Of a stretch of 52,090 bases of DNA, positions 8,817 through 18,055 are shown piece after piece. The DNA comes from Streptomyces yangpuensis. Its GTDB lineage: Bacteria; Actinomycetota; Actinomycetes; Streptomycetales; Streptomycetaceae. The notes under the pieces were generated by a model. That model made no database searches. It saw nothing but the letters and a program-made list of their open reading frames with translations, and was not told where the DNA came from. The position numbers were made by a program, and so were the translations under genes. Each line of letters starts with the position of its first letter. Positions within the stretch are counted from its first letter, which is position 1. The stretch covers positions 625,817-677,906 of the forward strand of contig NZ_LBMK01000002.1 in NCBI RefSeq assembly GCF_001005295.1, given 5' to 3'.

Positions 8817-9467
8817 ATGACCACGCGTACCGAGAGCGTCGACACCCCGGCGGGCGAGGCCCGCATCACCTGGCACACCGCCCCGAAGGGCCGGCTCGTA
8901 CTCGCCGTGAGCCACGGTGCGGGCGGCGGCATCGAGGCCCGCGACCTCCAGGCGCTGGCCGCCGCCCTGCCCGCCCGCGGGATCACAGTGGCGCTCGTCG
9001 AACAGCCCTGGCGGGTCGCCGGGAAGAAGGTCGCCGCCGCACCCAGGGTGCTGGACGAGGGCTGGCGCGGGCTGTGGCCGGCGCTCACGGCACCCGGGCT
9101 GCCGGTGGTCGCGGGCGGACGCAGCGCGGGCGCCCGCGTGGCCTGCCGCACCGCCGGAGAACTGGGCGCCGCCGGGGTCCTGGCCCTGGCCTTCCCGCTG
9201 CACCCGCCGGGCCGGCCCGAGAAGTCCCGCGCCGCGGAACTCACCGGGGCCGGCCGGCCCGCCCTCGTGGTCCAGGGCGGCCGGGACCCCTTCGGCCGCC
9301 CCGAGGAGTTCCCGGAGCCGGCCGGGGAGCACCCGTACGAGCTGGTCGAGGTGGCCCACGGCGATCACGGCTTCGCGGTGCCGAAGAAGGCCGCCACCAC
9401 CCAGGAGGAGGCTCTGCGGACGATCACCGAGGCGGTCGGGGAGTGGCTCGCACGGCTCCCCGGGTGA
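8817..9467 (+). CDS. Alpha/beta hydrolase (KANL3/Tex30-like)
   Basis: The 216-aa hydrolase has an oxyanion-region SHGAGGG (about 33-39), nucleophile elbow GGRSAGARVA (Ser about 104), acid GGRDPFG and catalytic HGDHGF. It resembles the small KANL3/Tex30 and dienelactone-hydrolase-like group; the substrate is not deducible. A CACGAT hexamer ends 6 nt before the ATG (8805-8810), fitting leaderless initiation. The gene is followed by a hairpin and the sigR promoter. Confidence 0.85.
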   Translation: MTTRTESVDTPAGEARITWHTAPKGRLVLAVSHGAGGGIEARDLQALAAALPARGITVALVEQPWRVAGKKVAAAPRVLDEGWRGLWPALTAPGLPVVAGGRSAGARVACRTAGELGAAGVLALAFPLHPPGRPEKSRAAELTGAGRPALVVQGGRDPFGRPEEFPEPAGEHPYELVEVAHGDHGFAVPKKAATTQEEALRTITEAVGEWLARLPG

Positions 9468-9498
9468 CCCGGGCCACGCCGCCCGCCGCCGGCCCGGG
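9468..9498 (+). terminator. Hairpin after hydrolase gene
   Basis: CCCGGGCC (9468-9475) pairs with GGCCCGGG (9491-9498) across a 15-nt loop, immediately after the TGA. Confidence 0.6.
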
Positions 9499-9524
9499 AA
9501 AAGCCGGAAACCCGTGGTGTTCCC

Positions 9525-9551
9525 GGGAATGCGCCGCCCCGCCTCTCTGTT
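9525..9551 (+). promoter_or_regulatory. SigR-dependent promoter (sigRp2-like)
   Basis: GGGAAT (9525-9530), 18 bp, GTT (9549-9551) exactly matches the SigR consensus and lies 45 bp upstream of the long-form sigR ATG. It predicts positive autoregulation. Confidence 0.88.
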
Positions 9552-9596
9552 GTCCCACATGTCGGTACACACGGAACGTCGGAGGAGAGGGAGCGC

Positions 9597-10402
<806 letters not shown>

Positions 10403-10406
<4 letters not shown>

Positions 10407-10708
10407 GTTGCGGAGAGCCGCACGAGACAGAGTGCTCTGAGGTCCTGGACCACCTGTACGAGTTCCTCGACCATGAGATGCCCGACAGCGACTGCACGAA
10501 GTTCGAGACCCACTTCGGCGAGTGCAATCCCTGTCTGGAGAAGTACGGCCTGGAACAGGCCGTGAAGAAGCTGGTCAAGCGCTGCTGCGGGTCGGACGAC
10601 GTGCCGTCCGACCTGCGGTCGAAGGTGATGGGCCGGATCGAGCTGATCCGGTCGGGGCAGGCCGTCCCCGACCATGACGTCACCGCCGACAACCCCGCGT
10701 CCGGCTGA
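10403..10708 (+). CDS. rsrA: Redox-sensitive zinc anti-sigma factor RsrA
   Basis: The 101-aa ZAS-family protein sequesters SigR when reduced and releases it on disulfide formation. Numbering from ATG 10403 gives Cys3, Cys11, Cys31, His37, Cys41, Cys44, Cys61 and Cys62, with the HxxxCxxC core at 37-44 and all redox Cys in the positions described for S. coelicolor RsrA. The start overlaps the sigR stop by four bases, fixing this start; the frame open upstream is only a shadow of sigR. Confidence 0.97.
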
Positions 10709-10740
10709 CCGCTGCGAAATCGGTCGAACTGCTGAACACC

Positions 10741-10789
10741 CGCCCCCGGAAGATCAGTTCATTCACCCGAATGTGCTAATCCGGGGGCG
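10741..10789 (+). terminator. Stem-loop after rsrA
   Basis: CGCCCCCGGA (10741-10750) pairs with TCCGGGGGCG (10780-10789). The 29-nt loop contains a smaller CATTC/GAATG hairpin. It is a likely sigR-rsrA terminator. Confidence 0.6.
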
Positions 10790-10906
10790 TCCGCATGGCG
10801 CAATACGAAATTGTGGCCCACCCCGCTCGGGGCCCCACCTATTCTCCCCAATCGGTACCGGTCCGATCCGGTGCCCGGCTTGCACGGCCCAGGGGAGGAG
10901 AGTGCC

Positions 10907-12538
10907 ATGTGGGGTCTTCCGCCGGCCGCCCGCGGATTCGTTCTCTGCGTCGTACTGGCGGCACTCGCCTGCACCGTCCCGGTCCTCACGGATTCCGTTA
11001 CGCCCTGGCCGGCCGTGACCCTGCTCGCCGTGCTCTACCTCGGCTGCGAACTCGTCCGGCACTGCCCGCTGCCGGGCCGCCGGGCCCCCGAGGGCATCGG
11101 CTCCTTCTTCCCCGTGGTGCTCGCCGCCGTCTTCCTGCTGCCGCCCGCCGCCGCCGCGCTCGTGGCGCTGCCCGGAGGTCTCGCCGCCACCGTGGCCCAG
11201 CGGCCCGCCGGGGTGCGCCGGGTGTGGCACGGGGCCCAGCAGTCCCTGGGCGCATGGGCGGCGGGGCAGGTGTTCGGGCTGCTCGGCGGCCCGGCCGCCC
11301 TCGGCCGGGGGCCCGCCGCCGGGTCCGCGCCCCCCGGGTGGCCCGCCGACCTCCCCGGCGCGATGCTCCCCGCGACGGCGGCGGCCGCCGTCTTCTGCCT
11401 GGTGATCACCGCCCTCGACGGGGGCATCCTGGCCGCCGCCGAACGCAGGCCGGCCGCCACCACCTGGCACGGCCTGGTCCCCCTCACCCTCGCCGCGCAC
11501 TGCGTCCACGGCCTCGCCGGACTGATGATGGCCGTCATGTGGCGCAGCCCGTACGGGGTCCCGGCCGCGCTGCTCGTCCTGCTCCCGATGTATGTCTCCT
11601 GCTGGGTCTTCGCCCAGTACCACCGTGAGCGCGCCGCCCATCAGGCCACCATCCGGGCCCTCGTCCAGGCCGTCGGCATCAAGGACCGCTACACGCGCGG
11701 CCACAGCGAACGGGTCGGCCAGGCCTCCACGATGATCGCCCGCGAGCTGGGGATGGCCGAGGAGCGGCTGGAAGTGGTCCGCTTCGCCGGCATCCTGCAC
11801 GACGTCGGCAAGATCGGCGTCCCCACCCGGCTGCTGCGCAAGGACGGGCCGCTCACCCCGCAGGAGCGCCGGATCATCGAACTGCACCCCGAGTACGGGC
11901 ACGAGATGGTGCGCGGCATCGGCTTCCTGGGGGAGGCCAGGTCCGCGATCCTGCACCACCACGAACGCGTCGACGGCACCGGCTATCCGTACGGGCTGAC
12001 CGGCGAGCAGATCCCGGTACTGGCCCGGGTGGTGGCGGTGGCCGACGCCTTCGACGCCATGACCTCCACCCGCTCCTACAGCCGGGCCCGGCCGGTGCCC
12101 ACCGCCCTCGCCGAGCTTGAGCGGTGCGCGGGGGCCCAGTTCGATCCGGCGATGGTACGGGCCCTGACGGACGCCGTCGGCCGGCACGGCTGGCATCCGG
12201 CGGTCACCTCGGACGACGACCTCCAGGTGATCGGCGACCCCGCTCCCGCCGGGGTACCCGGTCCCGGGGTGCGGGGGCCGGCGGCCCGGAACGGCCAGGG
12301 CCCGGCCGCGCCCGCTCCGGCCGCGCCCGCTCCGGCCGCGCCCGCGCCGGCCACCGGCCGGGACGGCGGGCTCCGCCCCCGGGGTGCGCGCACCGCCCGG
12401 CCGGCGGCGCGGACGGCGCTCGGCGCCCTGCCCGCGCAGGACGCCGCGCCTCCCGGCGCCGACGGCCCCGGCAGCCAGGCCCCGGCCGCCGGCGAACGGC
12501 CCGGCCGCGACGCGGACGGTGCCGGGGCGGGCGCATGA
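10907..12538 (+). CDS. Membrane HD-GYP-like domain protein
   Basis: The 543-aa protein has about seven hydrophobic segments in residues 5-230, then an HD-GYP-type phosphohydrolase domain: HDVGKIG (His about 298), HPEYGHEMV, HHERVDGTGYP (about 349-359) and VADAFDAMTSTRSY. These residues are those of cyclic-di-GMP phosphodiesterases, so catalysis is plausible. The last 100 residues are Ala/Pro/Gly-rich and include three near-identical 15-bp units. GGGGAGGAG precedes ATG 10907. It overlaps the next HD gene by ATGA. The membrane input signal is unknown. Confidence 0.85.
   Translation: MWGLPPAARGFVLCVVLAALACTVPVLTDSVTPWPAVTLLAVLYLGCELVRHCPLPGRRAPEGIGSFFPVVLAAVFLLPPAAAALVALPGGLAATVAQRPAGVRRVWHGAQQSLGAWAAGQVFGLLGGPAALGRGPAAGSAPPGWPADLPGAMLPATAAAAVFCLVITALDGGILAAAERRPAATTWHGLVPLTLAAHCVHGLAGLMMAVMWRSPYGVPAALLVLLPMYVSCWVFAQYHRERAAHQATIRALVQAVGIKDRYTRGHSERVGQASTMIARELGMAEERLEVVRFAGILHDVGKIGVPTRLLRKDGPLTPQERRIIELHPEYGHEMVRGIGFLGEARSAILHHHERVDGTGYPYGLTGEQIPVLARVVAVADAFDAMTSTRSYSRARPVPTALAELERCAGAQFDPAMVRALTDAVGRHGWHPAVTSDDDLQVIGDPAPAGVPGPGVRGPAARNGQGPAAPAPAAPAPAAPAPATGRDGGLRPRGARTARPAARTALGALPAQDAAPPGADGPGSQAPAAGERPGRDADGAGAGA
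12305..12349 (+). repeat. In-frame 15-bp tandem repeat coding for Ala/Pro
   Basis: Three copies of gccgcgcccgctccg (the third has one change) lie in the 3' part of the HD-GYP-like gene and encode an Ala-Pro linker. Copy number is likely to vary between strains. Confidence 0.75.
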
Positions 12539-13794
12539 GGGCCGCGGGCGCGTGGGCGGTACGGGGGGCCGCGGCCGCGCTCGCCGCCGTCGGCCTCGCC
12601 CACACCCTGTGGAACGGCCTGACCGAGCCCGGCGTCGCCCTGGCCTTCGGCGCCCTGGTCACCGTCGGCGAGCTCGCCCGCAGGGACCGGCCGGGCGCTC
12701 CCGACCACCTGGGCGCGCCGCTCGGCTCGGCCGGCGCCCTCGCCTACGCCCTGCTCGGCCGGAACGCGGGCCTGCCGACCCACCACGGGGTGCTGGAGAC
12801 CGTCGCCGTCGTCGCCGCGGCAGCCCTCGCCGGGATCGTCCCGCACGTCGCCCGTGGCTGCGGCCCCGCCCTCGACCACCTGTCCCGCCGGGTGCTCACC
12901 GTCGCCTTCGCCGCCGCCTGCTTCCAGCCGCTCCACCACTCCGGCCGGCTGGAGCAGCGGCTGGGTCAGGGGCCGTACCTCGTCGTCTTCCTGCTGCTCC
13001 TGCTGGTCCTGGTCGCCCTGTGCGACGCCGTGCTCGCCGCCGCCCTCGCGGGGGCGCGCACGGGCCGGCCGTACGGGCCGCTGCTGCGCGACGGGCTGCG
13101 CGCCCAGCTCGGCATCGGCCCGGCGATCTGTGCCACCGGCGTCGTCATGGCGCTCGGCGCGGCCGCCGCGGGGCTGTGGGCCGTCCCCGTCCTCAGCGTG
13201 CCGCTGCTGCTGACCCAGCTGTCCTTCCACCGGATCGCCGCGATCCGCACCACCTACCGCCAGACCGTCACCTCCCTGGCCCGGGCCACCGAGATCGCCG
13301 GCTACACCCCGCCCGGACACGCCCGCCGGGTGGCGGCCCTGAGCTGCGCCGTCGGCCGGGAGCTGGGCCTGTCGGAGCGGGAGCTCACGGTGCTGGAGTA
13401 CGCCGCCCTGATGCACGACATCGGCCAGCTCTCCCTGGTCGACCCGGTCCCGGACGGGGCCACCGCCGAGCTGCCCGCGGCCGAGGCCCGCCGGATCGCC
13501 GGGCTGGGCGGGGAGGTGGCCCGGCAGACCGGGGTCCCCGCCGAGGTCGCCGTGATCGTGGAGCGGCAGGCGGACCCGTACCGGGAGCAGCCCGCGCCGG
13601 CCCGGATCGTGCGCGTGGTCAACGCGTACGACGACCTCGTCGGCGCGAACCGTCACCCGGGCGGCTCACTGGCCGCCCTGGAACAGCTCCGCCTGGGCAC
13701 CGGGCACGATTATCAGCCGGAGGTCGTGGAATGCCTGGCGAGGGTTCTGGCCAGGGGCGGACGTGGCAGAGTGGTGCCCGTCCCACCGGGGTAA
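12535..13794 (+). CDS. Membrane protein with degenerate HD domain
   Basis: The 419-aa protein is a paralogue of its upstream neighbour: hydrophobic N-terminal half (about 5-230) and a C-terminal HD region with MHDIGQLSLVDP (His about 294). The second half is degenerate: the HHE...GTGYP block of the upstream protein is replaced by VERQADPYREQ. It may bind but not cleave a nucleotide, or serve as a regulatory partner of the upstream protein. ATG 12535 overlaps the upstream stop (ATGA), so the two are translationally coupled. Confidence 0.8.
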   Translation: MRAAGAWAVRGAAAALAAVGLAHTLWNGLTEPGVALAFGALVTVGELARRDRPGAPDHLGAPLGSAGALAYALLGRNAGLPTHHGVLETVAVVAAAALAGIVPHVARGCGPALDHLSRRVLTVAFAAACFQPLHHSGRLEQRLGQGPYLVVFLLLLLVLVALCDAVLAAALAGARTGRPYGPLLRDGLRAQLGIGPAICATGVVMALGAAAAGLWAVPVLSVPLLLTQLSFHRIAAIRTTYRQTVTSLARATEIAGYTPPGHARRVAALSCAVGRELGLSERELTVLEYAALMHDIGQLSLVDPVPDGATAELPAAEARRIAGLGGEVARQTGVPAEVAVIVERQADPYREQPAPARIVRVVNAYDDLVGANRHPGGSLAALEQLRLGTGHDYQPEVVECLARVLARGGRGRVVPVPPG

Positions 13795-13870
13795 CCCATG
13801 GGTAATGAGCGGCCGTCCGAGTGGGCATGGTTGGATGCCAGTAAGAGTGTCCGCAAGGCTGCACCGTAGT

Positions 13871-13898
13871 CCCCCAGCCACCGCTGGGAGGTGCCCCC
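13871..13898. repeat. Short hairpin repeat of the CCCCCAGC...GCTGGGAGGTGCCCCC type
   Basis: CCCAGC (13873-13878) and GCTGGG (13883-13888) form a hairpin, with flanking CCCCC and GCCCCC. I recognise this sequence as one seen repeatedly in Streptomyces intergenic regions; that is from memory and was not searched. It sits just upstream of the TPR gene. Confidence 0.55.
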
Positions 13899-13913
13899 AG
13901 GCAGGCGGGAATC

Positions 13914-14921
13914 GTGAGGATCTTCGGGAAGGTACGGCATCGGCCCTCCGCCTCGTGGCGGCAGGCCACCGACCGCGCGTTCACGCTGATCGGTGACGGG
14001 CGGTACGAGGACGCCGGGGCGCTGCTGACCAGAGCCGCGGACCTGGAGCCGTGGCTCTCCGAGTCCTGGTTCAACCTGGCCCTGCTGCACAAGTTCCGGC
14101 ACGACTGGGAGCAGGCGAGGGCCGCCGGACTGCGCGCCGTGGCCCTGCTGGACCGGGAGACCGGGGCCCCCGACTGGTGGAACGTCGGGATCGCCGCCAC
14201 CGCGCTCCAGGACTGGCCGCTGGCCCGGCGGGCCTGGCAGGCGTACGGGCTGAAGGTGCCCGGGGACCCGCACGGCGCGAACGGCAGCGGCGGCGGGAAC
14301 GGCGAGCCGGTCGGCATGGAACTCGGCAGCGCCGCCGTGCGGCTCTCGCCCGAGGGTGAGGCCGAGGTGGTGTGGGGCCGCAGGCTGGACCCGGCGCGGC
14401 TGGAGGTCCTGTCGATCCCGCTGCCCTCGTCGGGGCGGCGCTGGGGCGAGGTCGTCCTCCACGACGGGGTCCCGCACGGCGAGCGGGTGACCGCCGCCGG
14501 ACCCTCCTACCCGGTGTTCGACGAGATCGAGCTGTGGGCGCCGTCCCCGGTGCCGACCTGGGTGGTGCTGCTGGAGGCGGCCACCGAGGCGGACCGCGAC
14601 GCGCTGGAACAGCTCGCCTCGGACGCGGGCTTCGCCGCCGAGGACTGGTCCTCGTCGGTGCGGCTGCTGTGCCGGACCTGCTCGGAGAGCGAGATGCCCA
14701 GCGACGAGGGCGACGGCGAGCACCTGGATCCGCACGACCACAGCGAGCCGGGACACCCCGGGCCGCTGGGGCACCGTACGGCGGGCTCCGGTTCCCTGTG
14801 GGTGCCCGAGCGCGAATGCGGCATCGCGGCACCGGCCGGACTGGTCCGCGGCCTCCTCGACAGCTGGGTCTCCGACAGCCCCGACAGCCGCGAGTGGCGG
14901 GATCTCGAAGAAGTCTGCTGA
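13914..14921 (+). CDS. TPR-repeat protein of unknown function
   Basis: The 335-aa cytoplasmic protein has about three TPR-like helical pairs in residues 15-115 ([29 protein letters not shown], then [17 protein letters not shown]). A beta-rich C-terminal domain with [24 protein letters not shown] could bind metal. The GTG start is the earliest sensible codon; its ribosome site is weak. No catalytic motif is recognised. It precedes def on the same strand with an 83-bp gap that includes a TAGGCT hexamer (about 14934), so def may have its own promoter. Confidence 0.75.
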   Translation: MRIFGKVRHRPSASWRQATDRAFTLIGDGRYEDAGALLTRAADLEPWLSESWFNLALLHKFRHDWEQARAAGLRAVALLDRETGAPDWWNVGIAATALQDWPLARRAWQAYGLKVPGDPHGANGSGGGNGEPVGMELGSAAVRLSPEGEAEVVWGRRLDPARLEVLSIPLPSSGRRWGEVVLHDGVPHGERVTAAGPSYPVFDEIELWAPSPVPTWVVLLEAATEADRDALEQLASDAGFAAEDWSSSVRLLCRTCSESEMPSDEGDGEHLDPHDHSEPGHPGPLGHRTAGSGSLWVPERECGIAAPAGLVRGLLDSWVSDSPDSREWRDLEEVC

Positions 14922-15004
14922 GCCGGGGCCGTAGGCTGTACGGGCACATCGGTGGCCATCGGCGACCACCGGTGAACGGGACTTACGGAAGGCGTACGGC
15001 GGAC

Positions 15005-15649
15005 ATGGCGCAGCAGGAGAACCAGGTTGTCGATGGTGGCGAGGTCGTGAACGACGGGTACGTCGTGGACACCGAGGACTGCGCGGCGCGCGAGCTGGCC
15101 CATCGGGAGCGCGGCACCGCCCGCCCGATCACGGTCGTCGGCAACCCGGTCCTGCACCGCGAGTGCAAGGACGTCACCGAGTTCGGCGACGAGCTGGCCC
15201 GGCTGATCGACGACATGTTCGCCAGCCAGAAGGCGGCCGAGGGCGTCGGCCTGGCCGCGAACCAGATCGGCGTGGACGCCAAGGTCTTCGTCTACGACTG
15301 CCCGGACGACGACGGCGTGCGCCACACCGGGGTCGTCGTCAACCCCAGGCTCGTCGAGCTCCCGGCGGGCTCGCGGGTGCTGGACGACTCCAACGAGGGC
15401 TGCCTGTCCGTCCCGACGGCGTACGCCTCGCTCGCCCGCCCGGACTACGCCGAGGTCGAGGGCCAGGACGCCCAGGGCAACCCGGTCAAGGTCCGCGGCA
15501 CCGGCTACTTCGCCCGCTGCCTGCAGCACGAGACCGACCACCTGTACGGCTACCTGTACATCGACCGGCTCTCGAAGCGGGACCGCAAGGACGCCCTGCG
15601 CCAGATGGCGGAGGGCACCCCGCGCTACGAGACCGTCCCCAACGCCTGA
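15005..15649 (+). CDS. def: Peptide deformylase
   Basis: The 214-aa enzyme removes the formyl group from nascent proteins. All three motifs are intact: [10 protein letters not shown] (about 80-89), EGCLSVP (about 131-137, metal Cys133) and QHETDHL (about 174-180, two metal His and catalytic Glu). It has an N-terminal extension of about 35 residues over the E. coli enzyme. Streptomycetes usually have more than one def gene; this one lies next to the TPR gene. Confidence 0.96.
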   Translation: MAQQENQVVDGGEVVNDGYVVDTEDCAARELAHRERGTARPITVVGNPVLHRECKDVTEFGDELARLIDDMFASQKAAEGVGLAANQIGVDAKVFVYDCPDDDGVRHTGVVVNPRLVELPAGSRVLDDSNEGCLSVPTAYASLARPDYAEVEGQDAQGNPVKVRGTGYFARCLQHETDHLYGYLYIDRLSKRDRKDALRQMAEGTPRYETVPNA

Positions 15650-15657
15650 GGCTCGGC

Positions 15658-16623
15658 CTAAGCGGCCTGCGGGCCCCGGAACGCGCGTCTGAAGGAGTTC
15701 GGCGTGGTGCCCAGGGTCCGCAGGAAGTGGTGGCGCAGGGCGGCCGCGTTGCCGAAGCCGGAGCGGCCGGCGATCGCGTCGACCGTCTCGTCGGTGGACT
15801 CCAGCAACTCCTGCGCCAGCAGGACCCGCTGGCGCAGGACCCACTTGTACGGGGTGGTGCCGGTCTCCTGCAGGAAGCGGCGGGCGAAGGTGCGCGGCGA
15901 CATGTGCGCCCGCTCCGCGAGCTGCTCGACGGTGATCTCCTGCGCCAGGTGGCGGCCCATCCACCCGATCACCTCGCCCACCGTGTCGCAGGACGTGCGC
16001 GGCAGCGGCCGCTGGATGTACTGCGCCTGCCCGCCGTCCCGGTGCGGTGGTACGACCATCCGCCGCGCTATCGCGTTGGCCACCTCGGCGCCGTGCTCCT
16101 GGCGGACCACGTGGAGGCAGGCGTCGATCCCGGAGGCGGTGCCGGCCGAGGTGATCACCGGGCCCTCGTCGACGTAGAGCACGTCCGGGTCGACCAGCGC
16201 CCGCGGGAAACGCCGGGCCAGGGCCGGGGCGTGCATCCAGTGCGTGGTGCAGCGCCGGCCGTCCAGCAGCCCCGCCGCGCCCAGCACGAAGGCCCCGCTG
16301 CACACGCTGAGCACCCGCGCGCCGCGCTCCACACCGCGGCGCAGCGCGGCCAGGAGCGGCTCCGGGTAGCTGCGCCCGGAGGCGTTTCGGAAGGCGGGCA
16401 CGCAGATCAGGTCCGCGCTCTCCAGCCGCTCCAGCCCGTGGGCGGGGGCGAAGGCGAAACCCGTTCCGGCCATGGTCAGCGGGCCGTCCTCCGCCGCGCA
16501 CACGGCGTAGTCGTACACCGGCAGTCCATGGTCGCTGCGGTCGATCCCGAAGACTTCGCAGAAGATTCCGAACTCGAAGGGGGCCACTTCGTCGAGGAGG
16601 GCCACGGCCACGTTGGTCAGCAT
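15658..16623 (-). CDS. GlxA-type regulator: DJ-1/PfpI domain plus AraC HTH
   Basis: The 321-aa protein has an N-terminal DJ-1/PfpI glutamine-amidotransferase-like domain (about 1-170; SVCSGAFVLGAAGLLDG with the elbow Cys) and a C-terminal AraC double HTH (about 215-315; MSPRTFARRFLQETGTTPYKWV). This is the AdpA/GlxA architecture, but shorter than AdpA. ATG 16623 has CACACT ending 6 nt upstream (leaderless-like). In some streptomycetes an AraC-like gene called nrdS follows nrdAB. This gene could be that homologue, but a terminator and a small opposite-strand gene separate it from nrdB. Confidence 0.9.
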   Translation of the reverse strand: MLTNVAVALLDEVAPFEFGIFCEVFGIDRSDHGLPVYDYAVCAAEDGPLTMAGTGFAFAPAHGLERLESADLICVPAFRNASGRSYPEPLLAALRRGVERGARVLSVCSGAFVLGAAGLLDGRRCTTHWMHAPALARRFPRALVDPDVLYVDEGPVITSAGTASGIDACLHVVRQEHGAEVANAIARRMVVPPHRDGGQAQYIQRPLPRTSCDTVGEVIGWMGRHLAQEITVEQLAERAHMSPRTFARRFLQETGTTPYKWVLRQRVLLAQELLESTDETVDAIAGRSGFGNAAALRHHFLRTLGTTPNSFRRAFRGPQAA

Positions 16624-16704
16624 GCACCCAGTGTGGCAGTAATTCGTTCTTTCATGGCAGTCCTGCCAGTGGCCGGGTGGGGTGAACGGGGCGACAGTGG
16701 ATAC

Positions 16705-16932
16705 ATGAACACGTTCCTGAGCTACCTCGCCGTCCTCGCCGTCGCCACCCTGCTGCTCGCCCCCAGCCTGTACGGGGCTCTGCGGGATCGGCGGATCGAC
16801 CGAGAGCTGCGGGCCGTCGAGACGCGCCTCGTGTGGCTGCCGCGGCAGAAGGCGGGCGGCATGCCGCCCACCCCGCGGCCCCGGCACGGCCTCCGGTCCG
16901 CCGCCTGGCGCCGGGGCCGTCTCGCCCACTGA
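16705..16932 (+). CDS. Small membrane-anchored protein
   Basis: The 75-aa protein has one N-terminal transmembrane helix (about 4-23, FLSYLAVLAVATLLLAPSLY) and a basic cytoplasmic tail rich in Arg and Pro. No family is recognised. GACAGT ends 6 nt before the ATG, fitting the leaderless pattern seen nearby. It lies between two minus-strand genes. Confidence 0.65.
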   Translation: MNTFLSYLAVLAVATLLLAPSLYGALRDRRIDRELRAVETRLVWLPRQKAGGMPPTPRPRHGLRSAAWRRGRLAH

Positions 16933-16965
16933 GCCCCACGGCGCACGCACCGCCCCGGAACGCGA

Positions 16966-17000
16966 AGAGCCGGGACGCGATCGGCTCGCGTCCCGGCTCT
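16966..17000. terminator. Convergent terminator between small membrane gene and nrdB
   Basis: A perfect 15-bp stem (16966-16980 with 16986-17000) has a TCGGC loop. It would end nrdAB transcription and the small plus-strand gene. Confidence 0.88.
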
Positions 17001-17038
17001 CGGTGCGTCAGAGGGGCTTCCGAGGGGGTCAGAGGAGG

Positions 17039-18055
17039 CTAGAAGTCCTCGTCCAGGTCGACCGTGCCCTCGACCGCGACCTGGTAGGCCGACGGGCGGC
17101 GCTCGAAGAAGTTCGTCAGCTCCTGGACACCCTGGAGCTCCATGAAGGAGAACGGGTTCTGCGAGCCGTACACCGGCGGGAAGCCGAGTCGGACCAGGCG
17201 CTGGTCCGCGACGCACTCCAGGTACTCGCGCATCGACTCGGTGTTCATGCCCGGCAGGCCGTCGCCGCACAGGTCCCGGCCGAACTGCAGCTCCGCCTCC
17301 ACGGCCTCCTTCAGCATGTCGGTGACCTGCTGCTGGAGCGCGTCGTCGAAGAGCTCGGGCTCCTCCTTGCGGACCGTGTCCACGACCTCGAACGCGAAGT
17401 TCATGTGCATGGTCTCGTCACGGAACACCCAGTTGGTGCCGGTGGCCAGGCCGTGCAGCAGACCGCGCGAGCGGAACCAGTACACGTACGCGAAGGCACC
17501 GTAGAAGAACAGGCCCTCGATGCACGCGGCGAAGCAGATCAGGTTCAGCAGGAAGCGGCGGCGGTCGGCCTGCGTCTCCAGCCGCTCGATCTTCTCGACC
17601 GAGTCCATCCACTTGAAGCAGAACTGCGCCTTCTCACGGATGGAGGGGATCTCCTCCACCGCGTCGAACGCCGCCGCGCGGTCGTCCGGGTCGGGCAGGT
17701 AGGTGTCGAGCAGCGTCAGATAGAACTGGACGTGCACGGCCTCCTCGAACAGCTGGCGCGACAGGTACAGGCGCGCCTCCGGGGAGTTGATGTGCTTGTA
17801 CAGCGTCAGCACCAGGTTGTTCGAGACGATCGAGTCGCCCGTCGCGAAGAACGCGACCAGCCGGCCGATCATGTGCTGCTCGGCGGGCGTCAGCTTCGCG
17901 AGGTCGGCGACGTCCGAGTGGAGGTCGACCTCCTCCACCGTCCACGTGTTCTTGATCGCGTCCCGGTAGCGCTCGTAGAAGTCCGGGTAGCGCATCGGAC
18001 GGAGCGTGAGCTCGAAGCCCGGGTCCAGGAGGTTCTTCTTGTCGGTGGAGCTCAT
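17039..18055 (-). CDS. nrdB: Class I ribonucleotide reductase small (radical) subunit
   Basis: The 338-aa ferritin-like diiron protein supplies the radical for ribonucleotide reduction. Metal ligand motifs are seen in LFEEAVHVQFY (Glu, His) and FRDETMHMNFAFE (Glu, His). The C-terminus (VEGTVDLDEDF) is acidic and aromatic, as needed to dock on NrdA. The ATG overlaps the nrdA stop by one base (TAATG), so the pair is translationally coupled. Confidence 0.94.
   Translation of the reverse strand: MSSTDKKNLLDPGFELTLRPMRYPDFYERYRDAIKNTWTVEEVDLHSDVADLAKLTPAEQHMIGRLVAFFATGDSIVSNNLVLTLYKHINSPEARLYLSRQLFEEAVHVQFYLTLLDTYLPDPDDRAAAFDAVEEIPSIREKAQFCFKWMDSVEKIERLETQADRRRFLLNLICFAACIEGLFFYGAFAYVYWFRSRGLLHGLATGTNWVFRDETMHMNFAFEVVDTVRKEEPELFDDALQQQVTDMLKEAVEAELQFGRDLCGDGLPGMNTESMREYLECVADQRLVRLGFPPVYGSQNPFSFMELQGVQELTNFFERRPSAYQVAVEGTVDLDEDF

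Noticed and set aside
12305..12349. CRISPR-like array.
   Set aside because: These are contiguous 15-bp in-frame Ala/Pro-coding units with no spacers, and no cas genes are nearby. No CRISPR array was seen anywhere.
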